Positions 5,718 through 14,748 of a stretch of 64,000 nucleotides of DNA are shown piece after piece. A program made the translations under genes and the position numbers. How positions within the stretch are numbered: the stretch's first letter is position 1; every line of letters starts with the position of its first letter. The notes beneath the pieces were generated by a model, which was given only the letters and a program-made list of their open reading frames with translations, was not told where the DNA came from and made no database searches. The stretch is from Paenibacillus alginolyticus DSM 5050 = NBRC 15375 (GTDB lineage Bacteria; Bacillota; Bacilli; Paenibacillales; NBRC-103111), in NCBI RefSeq assembly GCF_000422905.1, contig NZ_AUGY01000047.1, positions 1 to 64,000 on the forward strand. The letters are read 5' to 3'.

Positions 5718-5821
5718 CACTCCACAGTGACACAATTGGGTAGATTTATTTGCTCGAAGTTCCCTTTAACCAGGACATCATTCGCCCCTTGATTTCCGGT
5801 ATAATGGATAATTACACACAT
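5717..5821 (-). CDS. 34-aa leader ORF coupled to the SinR-like gene
   Basis: An excellent AGGAGG ribosome site seven bases before ATG 5821 opens a frame of 34 codons beginning MCVIIHYTGNQGANDVL and ending LPNCVTVE. The stop overlaps the start of the SinR-like gene by one base. I do not recognise the peptide and it lacks the SinI signature. It may be a real small protein or a translational leader controlling synthesis of the regulator. It begins 19 bases after epsN. Confidence 0.5.
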   Translation of the reverse strand: MCVIIHYTGNQGANDVLVKGNFEQINLPNCVTVE

Positions 5822-5840
5822 GGTTAGTTCCTCCTATTTA

Positions 5841-7016
5841 TTAAATAATTACTTTGAATGGCATCTTTTGCATAATCGTTTTCTTGATACAAGTGATCAC
5901 CCGCTGTTGTTCATCCTCCATCAACTGCGATCCCGACGGCAAGCATATTCCTGTTTGAAATAATCGTTCCGACACGCTCTCGTTGTTGCCATACGGATAG
6001 TACCGCGCTCCTTCAAAAATCGGCTGCAGATGAAGCGGCTTCCAGACTGGACGGGCTTCGATGTTTAGTTCTGTCAGTGCTTCTAGCACTTCCCTTGCGG
6101 TTACCCCAGCTTCTTTCTCCTCAATCGTTAATACGGTGAGCCACCGATTCGAGCGCGTGTTGGCTAGTTCCGGCATGAATTGAATGCCAGGCATATGTGA
6201 TAAGGCTTCATCATAACGGTTAAATACCGCTCTTCTGGCATTGACTCGCTCTTCCAACACCTCAAGCTGTGCTCTGCCTATTCCAGCCAATACATTGCTC
6301 ATTCGATAATTGAATCCCAATTGACTATGTTGGTAATGGACGGCTTGATCCCGTGCTTGTGTAGCGAGAAACCGAGCTTGCTTTAATCCCTCTATATCAT
6401 CGGAAACCAGCATTCCTCCGCCTGAAGTCGATATAATCTTATTCCCATTGAATGAATACACACCGTATTTTCCGAAAGTCCCACTTGCTCGTCCTTTATA
6501 CATAGAACCCAGTGATTCGGCTGCGTCCTCAATAATGGGAACATCGTAGGATTCACATAACGACATGATTTCGTCCATTTTTGCACTTTGGCCATATAGA
6601 TTGACAACTATAACGGCTTTAGGCAATTTTCCTTCTAGAGCAGCATCTTGCAAAGCGATTTCCAATGCCCTGGGTGACATGTTCCATGTCTCGGGCTCAG
6701 AATCAATAAATACCGGCCTCGCTCCACAATAAACAATCGGATTTGCGCTAGCCACGAAGGTGAGACTTGAGCAGAAAACGCTGTCCCCTTCTTTGACCCC
6801 GATCAGTCGCAATGCCAGATGGATTGCCGCGGTCCCTGAACTGACGGCTGCTGCTGCATTAGACCCGACATGTGAAGCAATCTCTTGCTCGAATGCATCT
6901 ACATGCGGTCCCAGAGGGGCGATCCAATTCGTATCAAAGGCATCCTGGATATAACTCATTTCATTCCCGCTCATGTGTGGAGGGGAAAGATAAATTTTTT
7001 TGTTATGTGTAGTCAT
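5841..7016 (-). CDS. epsN: EpsN-type PLP-dependent sugar aminotransferase, 391 aa
   Basis: A DegT/DnrJ/EryC1 family aminotransferase of normal length. SSGTAAIHLAL binds the cofactor phosphate, EDAAESLGS is the conserved Asp-containing loop, and Lys193 in SFNGNKIISTSGGG is the Schiff-base lysine. With EpsC and EpsM this enzyme would convert the UDP-4-keto sugar to the 4-amino sugar on the way to UDP-diacetylbacillosamine. The start codon lacks a close ribosome site; an AAAGGG lies 15 bases upstream. A terminator-like hairpin lies in the 105-bp gap before it, so its expression may depend on readthrough. Confidence 0.9.
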   Translation of the reverse strand: MTTHNKKIYLSPPHMSGNEMSYIQDAFDTNWIAPLGPHVDAFEQEIASHVGSNAAAAVSSGTAAIHLALRLIGVKEGDSVFCSSLTFVASANPIVYCGARPVFIDSEPETWNMSPRALEIALQDAALEGKLPKAVIVVNLYGQSAKMDEIMSLCESYDVPIIEDAAESLGSMYKGRASGTFGKYGVYSFNGNKIISTSGGGMLVSDDIEGLKQARFLATQARDQAVHYQHSQLGFNYRMSNVLAGIGRAQLEVLEERVNARRAVFNRYDEALSHMPGIQFMPELANTRSNRWLTVLTIEEKEAGVTAREVLEALTELNIEARPVWKPLHLQPIFEGARYYPYGNNESVSERLFQTGICLPSGSQLMEDEQQRVITCIKKTIMQKMPFKVII

Positions 7017-7049
7017 ACGTTAATGCCACGCCCTTTCCATAGTTAAAAC

Positions 7050-7073
7050 GAAAAAAACGCCTTTCGGCGCCTC
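7050..7073 (-). terminator. Terminator-like hairpin inside the eps operon, between epsM and epsN
   Basis: On the minus strand GGCGCCGAAAGGCG is followed by seven T residues: a GNRA-looped stem with a full U tail, the form of an intrinsic terminator. It lies between two genes of one pathway, so a proportion of transcripts must pass it. Confidence 0.6.
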
Positions 7074-7121
7074 AAAGATATACGCCATCGCCATCCTTCA
7101 AAGCATGGGCTCTTTTATCAC

Positions 7122-7760
7122 CTAAACAAACATGGCTCTTGCTATCAATCTCGCGGGAGTTCCAACAGCGGTGCTATACGAGGGGATATCACTGATAACC
7201 GTCGCACCGGCGCCTATTACTGCCCACTCGCCTACCTTTATCCCAGGAATGATGGTCGCTCCTGCACCTATCATAGCTCCTGCTTCCGCAATAACTGAGC
7301 CTGTTAACGTGGCTCTCGGGGCAATGTGGACATAATCCCCAAGTTGACTATCGTGCTCAACGATTGCCCCTGAATTAATGATGACATGATCGCCTATCAC
7401 TGCGTCGGCATTGACAATCGTGCCCGCCATGATAACCGTTCCATCCCCTATAGAAGCACTCGTGCTTACAACGGCTGTATCATGTATGAGTGAAATATAG
7501 CATTCCTTGGATAAACCAAGCTTCGCAACAATCAACTTTCGAACTTCGTTATTCCCTATCGCAATAACAAATTTAAGATGATTCATTCGGTTCAATAAAA
7601 GGTGTGCAGAAGAAATCGGCCCTATGTATATGTCATTGATTACAGTAAGTTCATCGTACTTATCGTCCAGAATGGCTATGATCTTGTAGTCACTCTTAGA
7701 ACGAATTATCTCCCTTATCACTTTACTGTGACCGCCTTCACCAATAACAACAAGCCCCAT
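7122..7760 (-). CDS. epsM: EpsM-type sugar N-acetyltransferase (NeuD/PglD family), 212 aa
   Basis: The N-terminal 60 residues form a Rossmann-like UDP-sugar domain starting VVIGEGGHSKVI. The rest is a left-handed beta helix built of hexapeptide repeats (GDGTVIMAGTIVNADAVIGD and on). His in AIVEHDSQLGDYVHIAPRAT corresponds to the catalytic base of PglD. The family acetylates the 4-amino group of UDP-sugars with acetyl-CoA, giving UDP-diacetylbacillosamine in B. subtilis eps. A good ribosome site GAGGTGAGG precedes the start. Confidence 0.88.
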   Translation of the reverse strand: MGLVVIGEGGHSKVIREIIRSKSDYKIIAILDDKYDELTVINDIYIGPISSAHLLLNRMNHLKFVIAIGNNEVRKLIVAKLGLSKECYISLIHDTAVVSTSASIGDGTVIMAGTIVNADAVIGDHVIINSGAIVEHDSQLGDYVHIAPRATLTGSVIAEAGAMIGAGATIIPGIKVGEWAVIGAGATVISDIPSYSTAVGTPARLIARAMFV

Positions 7761-7776
7761 CTTGCCTCACCTCTTT

Positions 7777-8373
7777 TCATGAGAGATTTGAGCCGGAAAA
7801 CTTCTCCATGGTCACATGATTTCCGTGACTGATCCCATCCGACCTGACGACTTTGACAAAGGTTAATGCTAGAATTTTGACATCCAACAGGAAGCTTTGA
7901 TTTTCCACATACCAGACATCCAGCTTAAATTTATCTTCCCACGAGATTTTATTCCTGCCATTAACTTGAGCCCATCCGGTAATTCCGGGTCGAACTAGAT
8001 GTCGTTTCGCCTGTTCTTCGGTGTATAAGGGCAGATAATCCATCAACAGGGGCCTTGGCCCAACTAAACTTAAATCTCCCTGGATGACATTAACCAATTG
8101 TAACAATTCATCTAAACTGTATTTTCTAAGAAACATGCCAAATGGGGTTAATCGGATCGAATCAGGCAATAAATTGCCCTCATGATCCCTTGCTTCCGTC
8201 ATGGTCCTGAATTTATAAAGATTAATTGGTTTCCCGTGTAATCCCGGTCTTTGCTGCTTAAATATGACCGGAGATCCCAACTTTATCCTAACCAATACAG
8301 CAACGATCCCGATAATCGGAAGAAAGAGTACGAATAAGGGAATGGATACCAACAAGTCACAAAATCGCTTCAT
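7777..8373 (-). CDS. epsL: EpsL-type initiating phosphoglycosyltransferase, 198 aa
   Basis: A monotopic bacterial sugar transferase (WcaJ/PglC family). Residues 8-28 are the membrane re-entrant helix, followed by GSPVIFKQQRPG, YKFRTM, the catalytic SLDELLQLVNVIQGDLSLVGPRP and RPGITGWAQVNGRN. It moves a phosphosugar, probably diacetylbacillosamine phosphate, to undecaprenyl phosphate at the inner face of the membrane, starting the repeat unit. The start at 8373 is chosen over an upstream codon because TAGGAG lies ten bases before it and the protein then matches PglC-type length. Confidence 0.9.
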   Translation of the reverse strand: MKRFCDLLVSIPLFVLFLPIIGIVAVLVRIKLGSPVIFKQQRPGLHGKPINLYKFRTMTEARDHEGNLLPDSIRLTPFGMFLRKYSLDELLQLVNVIQGDLSLVGPRPLLMDYLPLYTEEQAKRHLVRPGITGWAQVNGRNKISWEDKFKLDVWYVENQSFLLDVKILALTFVKVVRSDGISHGNHVTMEKFSGSNLS

Positions 8374-8386
8374 GAATGATCTACTC

Positions 8387-9451
8387 CTATTGATTTGGGC
8401 TGAAATATTGGGATTTGATACGGTCAAGCTTCCATAACAGATAATTCATTTTCTTAAAAGAATGACCATCTACGGCAATTAGCCATTGGTTATCATTCAT
8501 CTGAAGCTGGTCGATATGGTGCATCCCATCTTTTCTCCAATCATTCTCTTTATCGGAGCCTTTTAAAATACAGGAAACCTCTTCTTCCTCGTATTCAAAC
8601 TCTGAGAGTTGATTGACTTTGAAGATACGGACTGAATCTCCATAATGTGGATAATTAGCTTGTGTATATCTATATACGTTTCCATTTGCAACGACTAGTC
8701 TTCCTCCTGGTCTGCTAATCATCTTGTTATTTGACAGGATCGGACTTTGAGGATGTTCGCGCCAAGATCCCATTAATTGATCGGAGTAAAAAAGATGAAA
8801 ATCCCCTTCATCCGTACCTGCAAATATCCACCATTTCCCATCCACATGTACAATAGAGGGATCTAAATACCTACCGCTGAACAACTCACACTCCACTTCC
8901 CATTCATAGGGGAAATTTCGTGATTTATACAAGAGAACACCATTTGCTTCCGCTGTCTCCGGTAACATATAGTATTCATTCTCATAGGCAAACACTTGGG
9001 GATAGGATAAATGGTAATTTTCGCGAAGCACTAACCGTTGATAGTTCCACTCGGCTCCATCGGAACTCGAAGCTAAACCTATTTCCCCTCGACCCGAAGC
9101 CTTATTTAGAACCTCGAAGAACAGATAGAATGTAGCATTATGTTGGATAATAAATGGATCAGCGACAAACTCTGCCGAAACGTCCGTTACATCTGCAGCA
9201 CGTAAAGAGGGAGTGTCCAATTTGCTGCTTGGAGGAGCTTCAGATACAAAGTCATCCGTGGTGAACACGGTAATCGACCAGTTGGATACAATCATCCCTT
9301 TCAGAAATAGCGAATATACATTTTTTAATCTTCTAAATATTTTGAGGCTTATTGTAGGAACGATGAATAATTTCTTAACCTCCACAATCCCACCTACTAG
9401 GAGGGTATGAATGATATGATTATGATGATGTAAGCTATCTGAAATATTCAT
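8387..9451 (-). CDS. Beta-propeller protein of the eps operon (GINT1-N / GH43-like), 354 aa
   Basis: The protein shows repeated blades with ADPFIIQHNATFYLFFEV, SYPQVFAYENEYYMLPET and LDPSIVHVDGKWWIFAGT. This pattern is shared by five-bladed propellers of GH43-type enzymes and by the domain at the start of plant glucosamine inositolphosphorylceramide transferase (GINT1-N), which is common in bacterial polysaccharide clusters. Its activity is unproven; sugar transfer or binding is the usual guess. The ATG at 9451 overlaps the galE stop codon as ATGA, a typical coupled start. Confidence 0.55.
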   Translation of the reverse strand: MNISDSLHHHNHIIHTLLVGGIVEVKKLFIVPTISLKIFRRLKNVYSLFLKGMIVSNWSITVFTTDDFVSEAPPSSKLDTPSLRAADVTDVSAEFVADPFIIQHNATFYLFFEVLNKASGRGEIGLASSSDGAEWNYQRLVLRENYHLSYPQVFAYENEYYMLPETAEANGVLLYKSRNFPYEWEVECELFSGRYLDPSIVHVDGKWWIFAGTDEGDFHLFYSDQLMGSWREHPQSPILSNNKMISRPGGRLVVANGNVYRYTQANYPHYGDSVRIFKVNQLSEFEYEEEEVSCILKGSDKENDWRKDGMHHIDQLQMNDNQWLIAVDGHSFKKMNYLLWKLDRIKSQYFSPNQ

Positions 9452-10485
9452 GTAGTCCTCAACACTTCTTCCTCTTCGATATAACCGCATGGATTATTGG
9501 ATTGCCATCGCCAGGCATCCCGACACATCTCCTCAATGCCTTTCTCAGCGATCCATCCCAGCTCCCGTTCAGCCTTAGTCGGGTCCGAATAACAAATCCC
9601 GATGTCCCCAGGTCTTCGATCCGTCATCTTATACGGAATGCGTCTGCCCGTTACTCTTTCGAAAGCAGAAACCATTTCGATAACGCTATACCCTCGTCCT
9701 GTCCCAAGGTTGTAAGCTTCCACACCAGTAGTTGCCATGACCTTCTCCAGCGCCTTCAAGTGTCCACGTGCTAGATCCTCTACATGGATATAGTCCCTTA
9801 CACCTGTACCATCCAAGGTCGGGTAGTCATTCCCATAAATCTGTAGTTCCTTTAACCCCCCTACCGCCACCTGCGTGATAAAAGGCATCAGATTATTCGG
9901 GATACCGTTCGGATCCTCGCCTAATCTTCCGCTGCTATGGGCACCAATAGGGTTAAAATAGCGCAGGATCGCGATGCTCCAATTGGGATCGGAAACGTAC
10001 ACATCCTGCATGATTTCTTCAATTATTAGCTTCGTGCGCCCATAGGCGTTCGTTGCACCAAGTGGAGATTTCTCCGAGATCGGTACGGATTCCGACATGC
10101 CGTATACCGTAGCAGAGGAGCTGAATATCATTCTTTTTACTGCATACTCCTGCATAAGTTCGCAAAGCACGAGCGTCCCCGTGATATTATTATGGTAGTA
10201 ACGAAGCGGTAAACGAACGGATTCACCTACTGCTTTAAGCCCAGCGAAATGAACCACGGCTTCAATTTTATTTTGCTTGAAGACATCTTCAAGACTCTGC
10301 CGATCTAATAGATCAATCTGATAGAATTTGAAATCTTTTCCCGTTACTTCGTTTACTCGCCTTAAGGATTCCGAACTGCTGTTGCAAAGGTTATCCACAA
10401 CGACTATTTCATATCCAGCATTCAATAACTCCAAGCAGGTGTGACTGCCAACATATCCGGCTCCACCCGTTACGAGAACTGCCAT
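9448..10485 (-). CDS. galE: UDP-glucose 4-epimerase, 345 aa
   Basis: An extended short-chain dehydrogenase of the length usual for GalE. The NAD-binding GGAGYVGSH is at residues 7-15, the Ser of SSSATVYG near 123, and the catalytic Tyr148/Lys152 in NAYGRTK. It interconverts UDP-glucose and UDP-galactose, and possibly UDP-GlcNAc and UDP-GalNAc, supplying galactose-type sugars for the exopolysaccharide. It follows the epsG-like gene after 22 bases with a GGGGG ribosome site and overlaps the next gene by 4 bases. Confidence 0.95.
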   Translation of the reverse strand: MAVLVTGGAGYVGSHTCLELLNAGYEIVVVDNLCNSSSESLRRVNEVTGKDFKFYQIDLLDRQSLEDVFKQNKIEAVVHFAGLKAVGESVRLPLRYYHNNITGTLVLCELMQEYAVKRMIFSSSATVYGMSESVPISEKSPLGATNAYGRTKLIIEEIMQDVYVSDPNWSIAILRYFNPIGAHSSGRLGEDPNGIPNNLMPFITQVAVGGLKELQIYGNDYPTLDGTGVRDYIHVEDLARGHLKALEKVMATTGVEAYNLGTGRGYSVIEMVSAFERVTGRRIPYKMTDRRPGDIGICYSDPTKAERELGWIAEKGIEEMCRDAWRWQSNNPCGYIEEEEVLRTT

Positions 10486-10507
10486 TATTTGACCCCCAAA
10501 CTGTTTA

Positions 10508-11581
10508 TCAGAATTTCAAGTAATCACTTGTATAAAAAATGTGTAAAGTAACCACGTTCTCATAGTAAAAATAAATCAGATAAAAGCCTATAATCGCGTA
10601 GTATATAAATTTCTGTTGTCTTTTCACGAATAAACTGATAACCCATGACATGAGAATGACATTGTATAATCCGAAATAAATGGTAAATCTTGCGAATATC
10701 CAATTTTGTGTAGCGACGGCCATAACAATAAAATTCAATAACGACATATTTACGACGTAGTCGCCATGGGGAAATATCTCCCTAAGTTTGTGTCTACCCA
10801 GATAAGCAAATATCAATGGAACTGCTCCAACAGCTACCCTAATGACGTTAGCTCCGCCTTCTTGGAATTCCTTATATTCGCTATAGTGCGTATCCGCGAT
10901 AGCTGCGAAAATGGCATCTGAAAGTACGTTGTATCCCAGAATCAACATAACCGCCAGAAATAGGAGAACAAAAGTGGATGAGGTCCATGCTTTCCTTCTC
11001 ACAATAAAGTAAATAGGAATAAGGATTAGGGCACTCTCATGAAACGTAGAGGCGAAGGCAACCACGAGAAAATACTTCTGCCAACTTCCTGCAAACAAAT
11101 ATTTGGTAGCAGCGAATACAATGGCTGAAGCTAAAAATTGCCTGACTCCATTCATGGAAACAATGTAAAGTCCTGATGTTATGTAGATATAAATACTCAC
11201 TTCAAACAATCTAGAATACTTGTATAACACATAGACGATAAGGACATTGGTCACTAACGCTGTAATAAATATTAACAACTGGGGATCCTGGGTAAATGAT
11301 TTCAATATCATTTGCATGATTCCGAAGCCAATATCCTTCTCAGCTTTCACTTTTTCCCAAGTAAAATCACTTAACGTGTAGGAATACATATAAAAGAAGG
11401 TATCTCCAATATTATTACGGAGTCCTGCTATCATGACGAATGTTGCCATCACGATTGCAGCCAGCCATTTATTGGGCTTATACCATACAGGTCCACCGCC
11501 GATTGTCACTGGTGTGGCCAAATGCCTTGAAAAGAAAGATGCGATATAGACGACAACCAGATTAACCCACAGTATGACCAT
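10508..11581 (-). CDS. epsG: EpsG-family polysaccharide polymerase (Wzy-like), 357 aa
   Basis: A polytopic membrane protein with about ten hydrophobic segments. GLRNNIGDTFFYMYSYT after the second segment is the hallmark of the EpsG family (RxxxGxDxxxYxxxY-like). Later blocks SGLYIVSMNGVRQFLASAIV and FASTFHESALILIPIYF, with the conserved His, also fit. EpsG/Wzy proteins join lipid-linked repeat units on the outer face of the membrane. Confidence 0.85.
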   Translation of the reverse strand: MVILWVNLVVVYIASFFSRHLATPVTIGGGPVWYKPNKWLAAIVMATFVMIAGLRNNIGDTFFYMYSYTLSDFTWEKVKAEKDIGFGIMQMILKSFTQDPQLLIFITALVTNVLIVYVLYKYSRLFEVSIYIYITSGLYIVSMNGVRQFLASAIVFAATKYLFAGSWQKYFLVVAFASTFHESALILIPIYFIVRRKAWTSSTFVLLFLAVMLILGYNVLSDAIFAAIADTHYSEYKEFQEGGANVIRVAVGAVPLIFAYLGRHKLREIFPHGDYVVNMSLLNFIVMAVATQNWIFARFTIYFGLYNVILMSWVISLFVKRQQKFIYYAIIGFYLIYFYYENVVTLHIFYTSDYLKF

Positions 11582-11602
11582 ATTTGATTTCCTTTCGAGT
11601 CT

Positions 11603-12490
11603 TTAAGAGATTCTTGTTTTTCTAATCACATACCAATAGAGCATGACTCCAAGGGGAATAGCGAGAAAAGTGAGAAGCTTGGCAGGTGTTTCCTGCATAA
11701 ACCTACGATTACCTGATGTCATACTGCTCGATACATAGTGGATCGATTGCCTGAATTTAAAGAATAAGCTGGCAAAGGGCAGTTTCATAAGCTCCTTACG
11801 GTAAAAGGCAAAACCGTTCGGATTCTTGTGGTATTGTTTAAGCATGTTCATCGAGGAACCATCCGGTAAATACTCCACGCAGCAAAGCACTTCATTCATG
11901 AGCAGCATTTCATACTGCTGATCCAACATGTAGTACTTATAAGCTAAACCAACATACTTTTCATTTTCGAAAATAGGATAAGGATACTGCCTAGTTAATT
12001 CAGTTCGATAAACCAGCTTCTTATCACCGGTCACACGATGTTTACTATACAATTCAAACAGTGTCGAGCTCTTGAGATCTTCTGGCAACTTTGAGCCGAT
12101 GATGCAGCCATCAGTAAAAGCATCAAGACCAATGATGCCACTCACTTGTTCGCTGCCGTGCAGCTCCCAAAAGGAGTTTATTTGTTCCACGGCGCCATCC
12201 GGCATATAGTCGTCAGAGTCAATACATACATTCAACTCCGTATCAATTAGCTTGTATGCCGTATTATGAGCTCCATGCATACCTTGATTGTCCTGCCGAT
12301 GATAACGGATATCGATCTCATCTTCTGCCATCCAGCCTGCTACCAATTCACTCGTATTATCTGTAGAGCCATCATCTATAATTAACCAAATGAAATCTCT
12401 GGAAGTTTGCCGCTTCAGACTCTCATAACAAACGTGAAGACAATATGCTCTATTATAAGTCGGTGTAAATACAGTAAGCTTCTTCATCAT
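11603..12490 (-). CDS. Family 2 glycosyltransferase, 295 aa
   Basis: The GT-A fold begins KLTVFTPTYNRAYCL with WLIIDDGSTDNTSELV, and the metal-binding pair is in NVCIDSDDYMP. C-terminal residues 240-290 contain a hydrophobic stretch (FLAIPLGVMLYWYV) that may attach it to the membrane. It is expected to add one sugar of the repeat unit from a UDP-sugar. Donor and acceptor cannot be read from sequence. Ribosome site GAGGTGA precedes the start. Confidence 0.88.
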   Translation of the reverse strand: MMKKLTVFTPTYNRAYCLHVCYESLKRQTSRDFIWLIIDDGSTDNTSELVAGWMAEDEIDIRYHRQDNQGMHGAHNTAYKLIDTELNVCIDSDDYMPDGAVEQINSFWELHGSEQVSGIIGLDAFTDGCIIGSKLPEDLKSSTLFELYSKHRVTGDKKLVYRTELTRQYPYPIFENEKYVGLAYKYYMLDQQYEMLLMNEVLCCVEYLPDGSSMNMLKQYHKNPNGFAFYRKELMKLPFASLFFKFRQSIHYVSSSMTSGNRRFMQETPAKLLTFLAIPLGVMLYWYVIRKTRIS

Positions 12491-13600
12491 TCACCTCGAT
12501 ATACCTAAATAAAAACCCTCTGTCCATGCCGCAGTGTTCTTAATATCGTAACCCTTGTTCGATAAGGATAAAGCGGGGATTTGCCTTGGTAATTTCCTTG
12601 CGATTACACTTTTCATTCGATCTACCCAAAGCAATTTGTCACCCAGCGATAATCTCTCTACCAAATTAATGCCCATATCCACTTCTTGGGTAATTTCATC
12701 GGAAATCAGACAAGGCAGTCCAGCGCCCTGCGCTTCAATAAGCGTAACGGGCAGTCCTTCATGTAACGAAGGAAATACGAACATATCAAAAGCTTGAAGC
12801 AGTCTCGTAACATCACTTCGCACGCCAAGAAACTTCACCTTACTTTGCAGCTGCAAAGCTTTCACTTTCTTCTCGATCTCTGGACGCAGCGGTCCATCCC
12901 CTGCCAAAACAAGCACTGTATCCGGCTGCTCTTGGTTCAACTGCACGAAAATATCAATGAGGAAGGAATGATTCTTCTGATGCGCGAATCTCCCCACATG
13001 CCCGACGACATAGCAAGCTGAGGGAATATTCAGCTCCCGCCTTACTTGCTCCCTAACCTCCGGCGAGTATGCGAATTTATCACTCTCAATCCCATTCTTT
13101 AAAATCACGACTTTATTTTCCTTGTTTGCAAATAACCATTGGGCTGCTTTATTCGAACATGCCAAAAAGTGTGTTGCACAGGACGCTATAAATGTTCCGG
13201 CAACCCACTTATATATTTTGGCAGCAATCCCGCCCTCGCTGCTCGTGTTATGACTGTGAGCAATCCGTATCGGTGCTCCCGCTTTTTTGGCGGAACGCAA
13301 TACGAACCCACTCATTTTATCCATATGGGCGTGCACAATTTTATAATTGGGATATGTAAGAAAGAATTGATCCAAAGCTTGGATATATTTGGTATGGCCA
13401 ATATCCGATACATAGGGGATTCTGTGAATGATTCCACCCATCTCTATAATCTCGGCATCATAGGCTCCTACTTTACTGGTTAGAAAGTCGAATTGAACCT
13501 TGGAACGATCCATATTGCGATATAAATTCATGAGGAGTGTTTCCGCTCCGCCTCGATTCATATTGACTACAACGTGTAGAATTCTTATTGGATCGCCCAC
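12491..13600 (-). CDS. epsF: EpsF-like family 4 glycosyltransferase, 369 aa
   Basis: A GT-B enzyme with the N-terminal ILHVVVNMNRGGAETLLMNL glycine-rich loop and the C-terminal donor-binding motif FDMFVFPSLHEGLPVTLIEA, including the EX7E pattern of GT4. It resembles EpsF of B. subtilis. The GTG start at 13600 follows GGTGGAGG and overlaps the end of the preceding glycosyltransferase by 16 bases. Confidence 0.85.
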   Translation of the reverse strand: MGDPIRILHVVVNMNRGGAETLLMNLYRNMDRSKVQFDFLTSKVGAYDAEIIEMGGIIHRIPYVSDIGHTKYIQALDQFFLTYPNYKIVHAHMDKMSGFVLRSAKKAGAPIRIAHSHNTSSEGGIAAKIYKWVAGTFIASCATHFLACSNKAAQWLFANKENKVVILKNGIESDKFAYSPEVREQVRRELNIPSACYVVGHVGRFAHQKNHSFLIDIFVQLNQEQPDTVLVLAGDGPLRPEIEKKVKALQLQSKVKFLGVRSDVTRLLQAFDMFVFPSLHEGLPVTLIEAQGAGLPCLISDEITQEVDMGINLVERLSLGDKLLWVDRMKSVIARKLPRQIPALSLSNKGYDIKNTAAWTEGFYLGISR

Positions 13601-14739
13601 ATGCCCTCCACCTTTTCGCCCATATATAGGGAATATATCGTGCTTTTCTCATTTAGTATCTGCTGGGTGGCGTACTTTCGTTCAACCATTTCTCTACCCA
13701 ACATACCCAGCTTCACTCTTAATGGCCTATTATGAGCTAATAGCTTGATCTTCTCTGCCATTGCCGCTTGATCATTAGGCGCTGTGATCCAACCATTATG
13801 GTCATTATGAACCAGTTCTTTGTGGCCTCTGTTCTCGCTAGCGATGATGGGAAGTCCACATGCCATAGCCTCCATGATATTCACCGGCAGCCCTTCACGA
13901 AGACTGGAAGCAACGGCAATATCACACATCGGCAATAGGCGATCAATGTCATTGCGAAAGCCCAGAAAATCAACCCGATCTGTAATACCGATCTCCTTTG
14001 CAAGCTCTTGGCACAGTTCTTTCATTGGACCCTCGCCAGCAAGCAGGAGTTTGACATTAGGAGCGTCATCTTTGACCGAAGCTAGAGCTTGTAAAAGCAA
14101 TCGTTGATTCTTGTTCGTATTAAATTCAGCCGCATAGAATAGGAGGATATCGTCGGGTTCATAACCGATTGCCTGCTTCATTTCACGCTTATGTGATTCT
14201 TGGACAGGTCTGAACCGTTCCGTATTCACGCCTACGCCATGCACATACTCAATTCGACTTGCTCTGAATCGGCGATTAACGGCTAATTGGTAGTCTTCCT
14301 CATTGATGGTAATCAAGCAATCCGTGAAATACGAAAGAAATTTCTCAAGGGGATAGTAAACTAACCAATTAAGAACGGGTGCTCCTTGGCAAAAATGAAA
14401 GCCATGAGCGGTATATATGACCTTAGTCCCATTTCTCCGCGCATTCCTCGCTGCTAAACGAGCCAGTACACCGCCCATCGGGGTATGGCAGTGGATGATA
14501 TCATACTTGTTTTCGTCAATAATTGACTTAAGCTCCGTATAGGCGTTAATGTTGGTTCGATGAAATGGTGAGCGTTGAATCGGAACGTTAAACTTCGCGT
14601 CGACATAAGGAAGATCCATATTCCCGTTAGCGGCAACATGGACCTCCCAACCCTGCTCTTTAAACCATTTCATGTAGGGCACATGAAAAGCTTTAAAATG
14701 ATAATCAACTGTGGCACATAACAGCACTTTCTTAGGCAT
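13585..14739 (-). CDS. epsD: EpsD-like family 4 glycosyltransferase, 384 aa
   Basis: A GT-B enzyme starting MPKKVLLCATVDYHFKAF, with HCHTPMGGVLARLAAR and YTAHGFHF in the acceptor half and CDIAVASSLREGLPVNIMEA in the donor half (EX7E). This is the arrangement of EpsD and related capsular transferases such as CapJ. The ATG at 14739 is chosen because AGGGG lies six bases upstream; an ATG two codons earlier overlaps the ribosome site. Confidence 0.85.
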   Translation of the reverse strand: MPKKVLLCATVDYHFKAFHVPYMKWFKEQGWEVHVAANGNMDLPYVDAKFNVPIQRSPFHRTNINAYTELKSIIDENKYDIIHCHTPMGGVLARLAARNARRNGTKVIYTAHGFHFCQGAPVLNWLVYYPLEKFLSYFTDCLITINEEDYQLAVNRRFRASRIEYVHGVGVNTERFRPVQESHKREMKQAIGYEPDDILLFYAAEFNTNKNQRLLLQALASVKDDAPNVKLLLAGEGPMKELCQELAKEIGITDRVDFLGFRNDIDRLLPMCDIAVASSLREGLPVNIMEAMACGLPIIASENRGHKELVHNDHNGWITAPNDQAAMAEKIKLLAHNRPLRVKLGMLGREMVERKYATQQILNEKSTIYSLYMGEKVEGMWAIQ

Positions 14740-14748
14740 TTGCATCCC

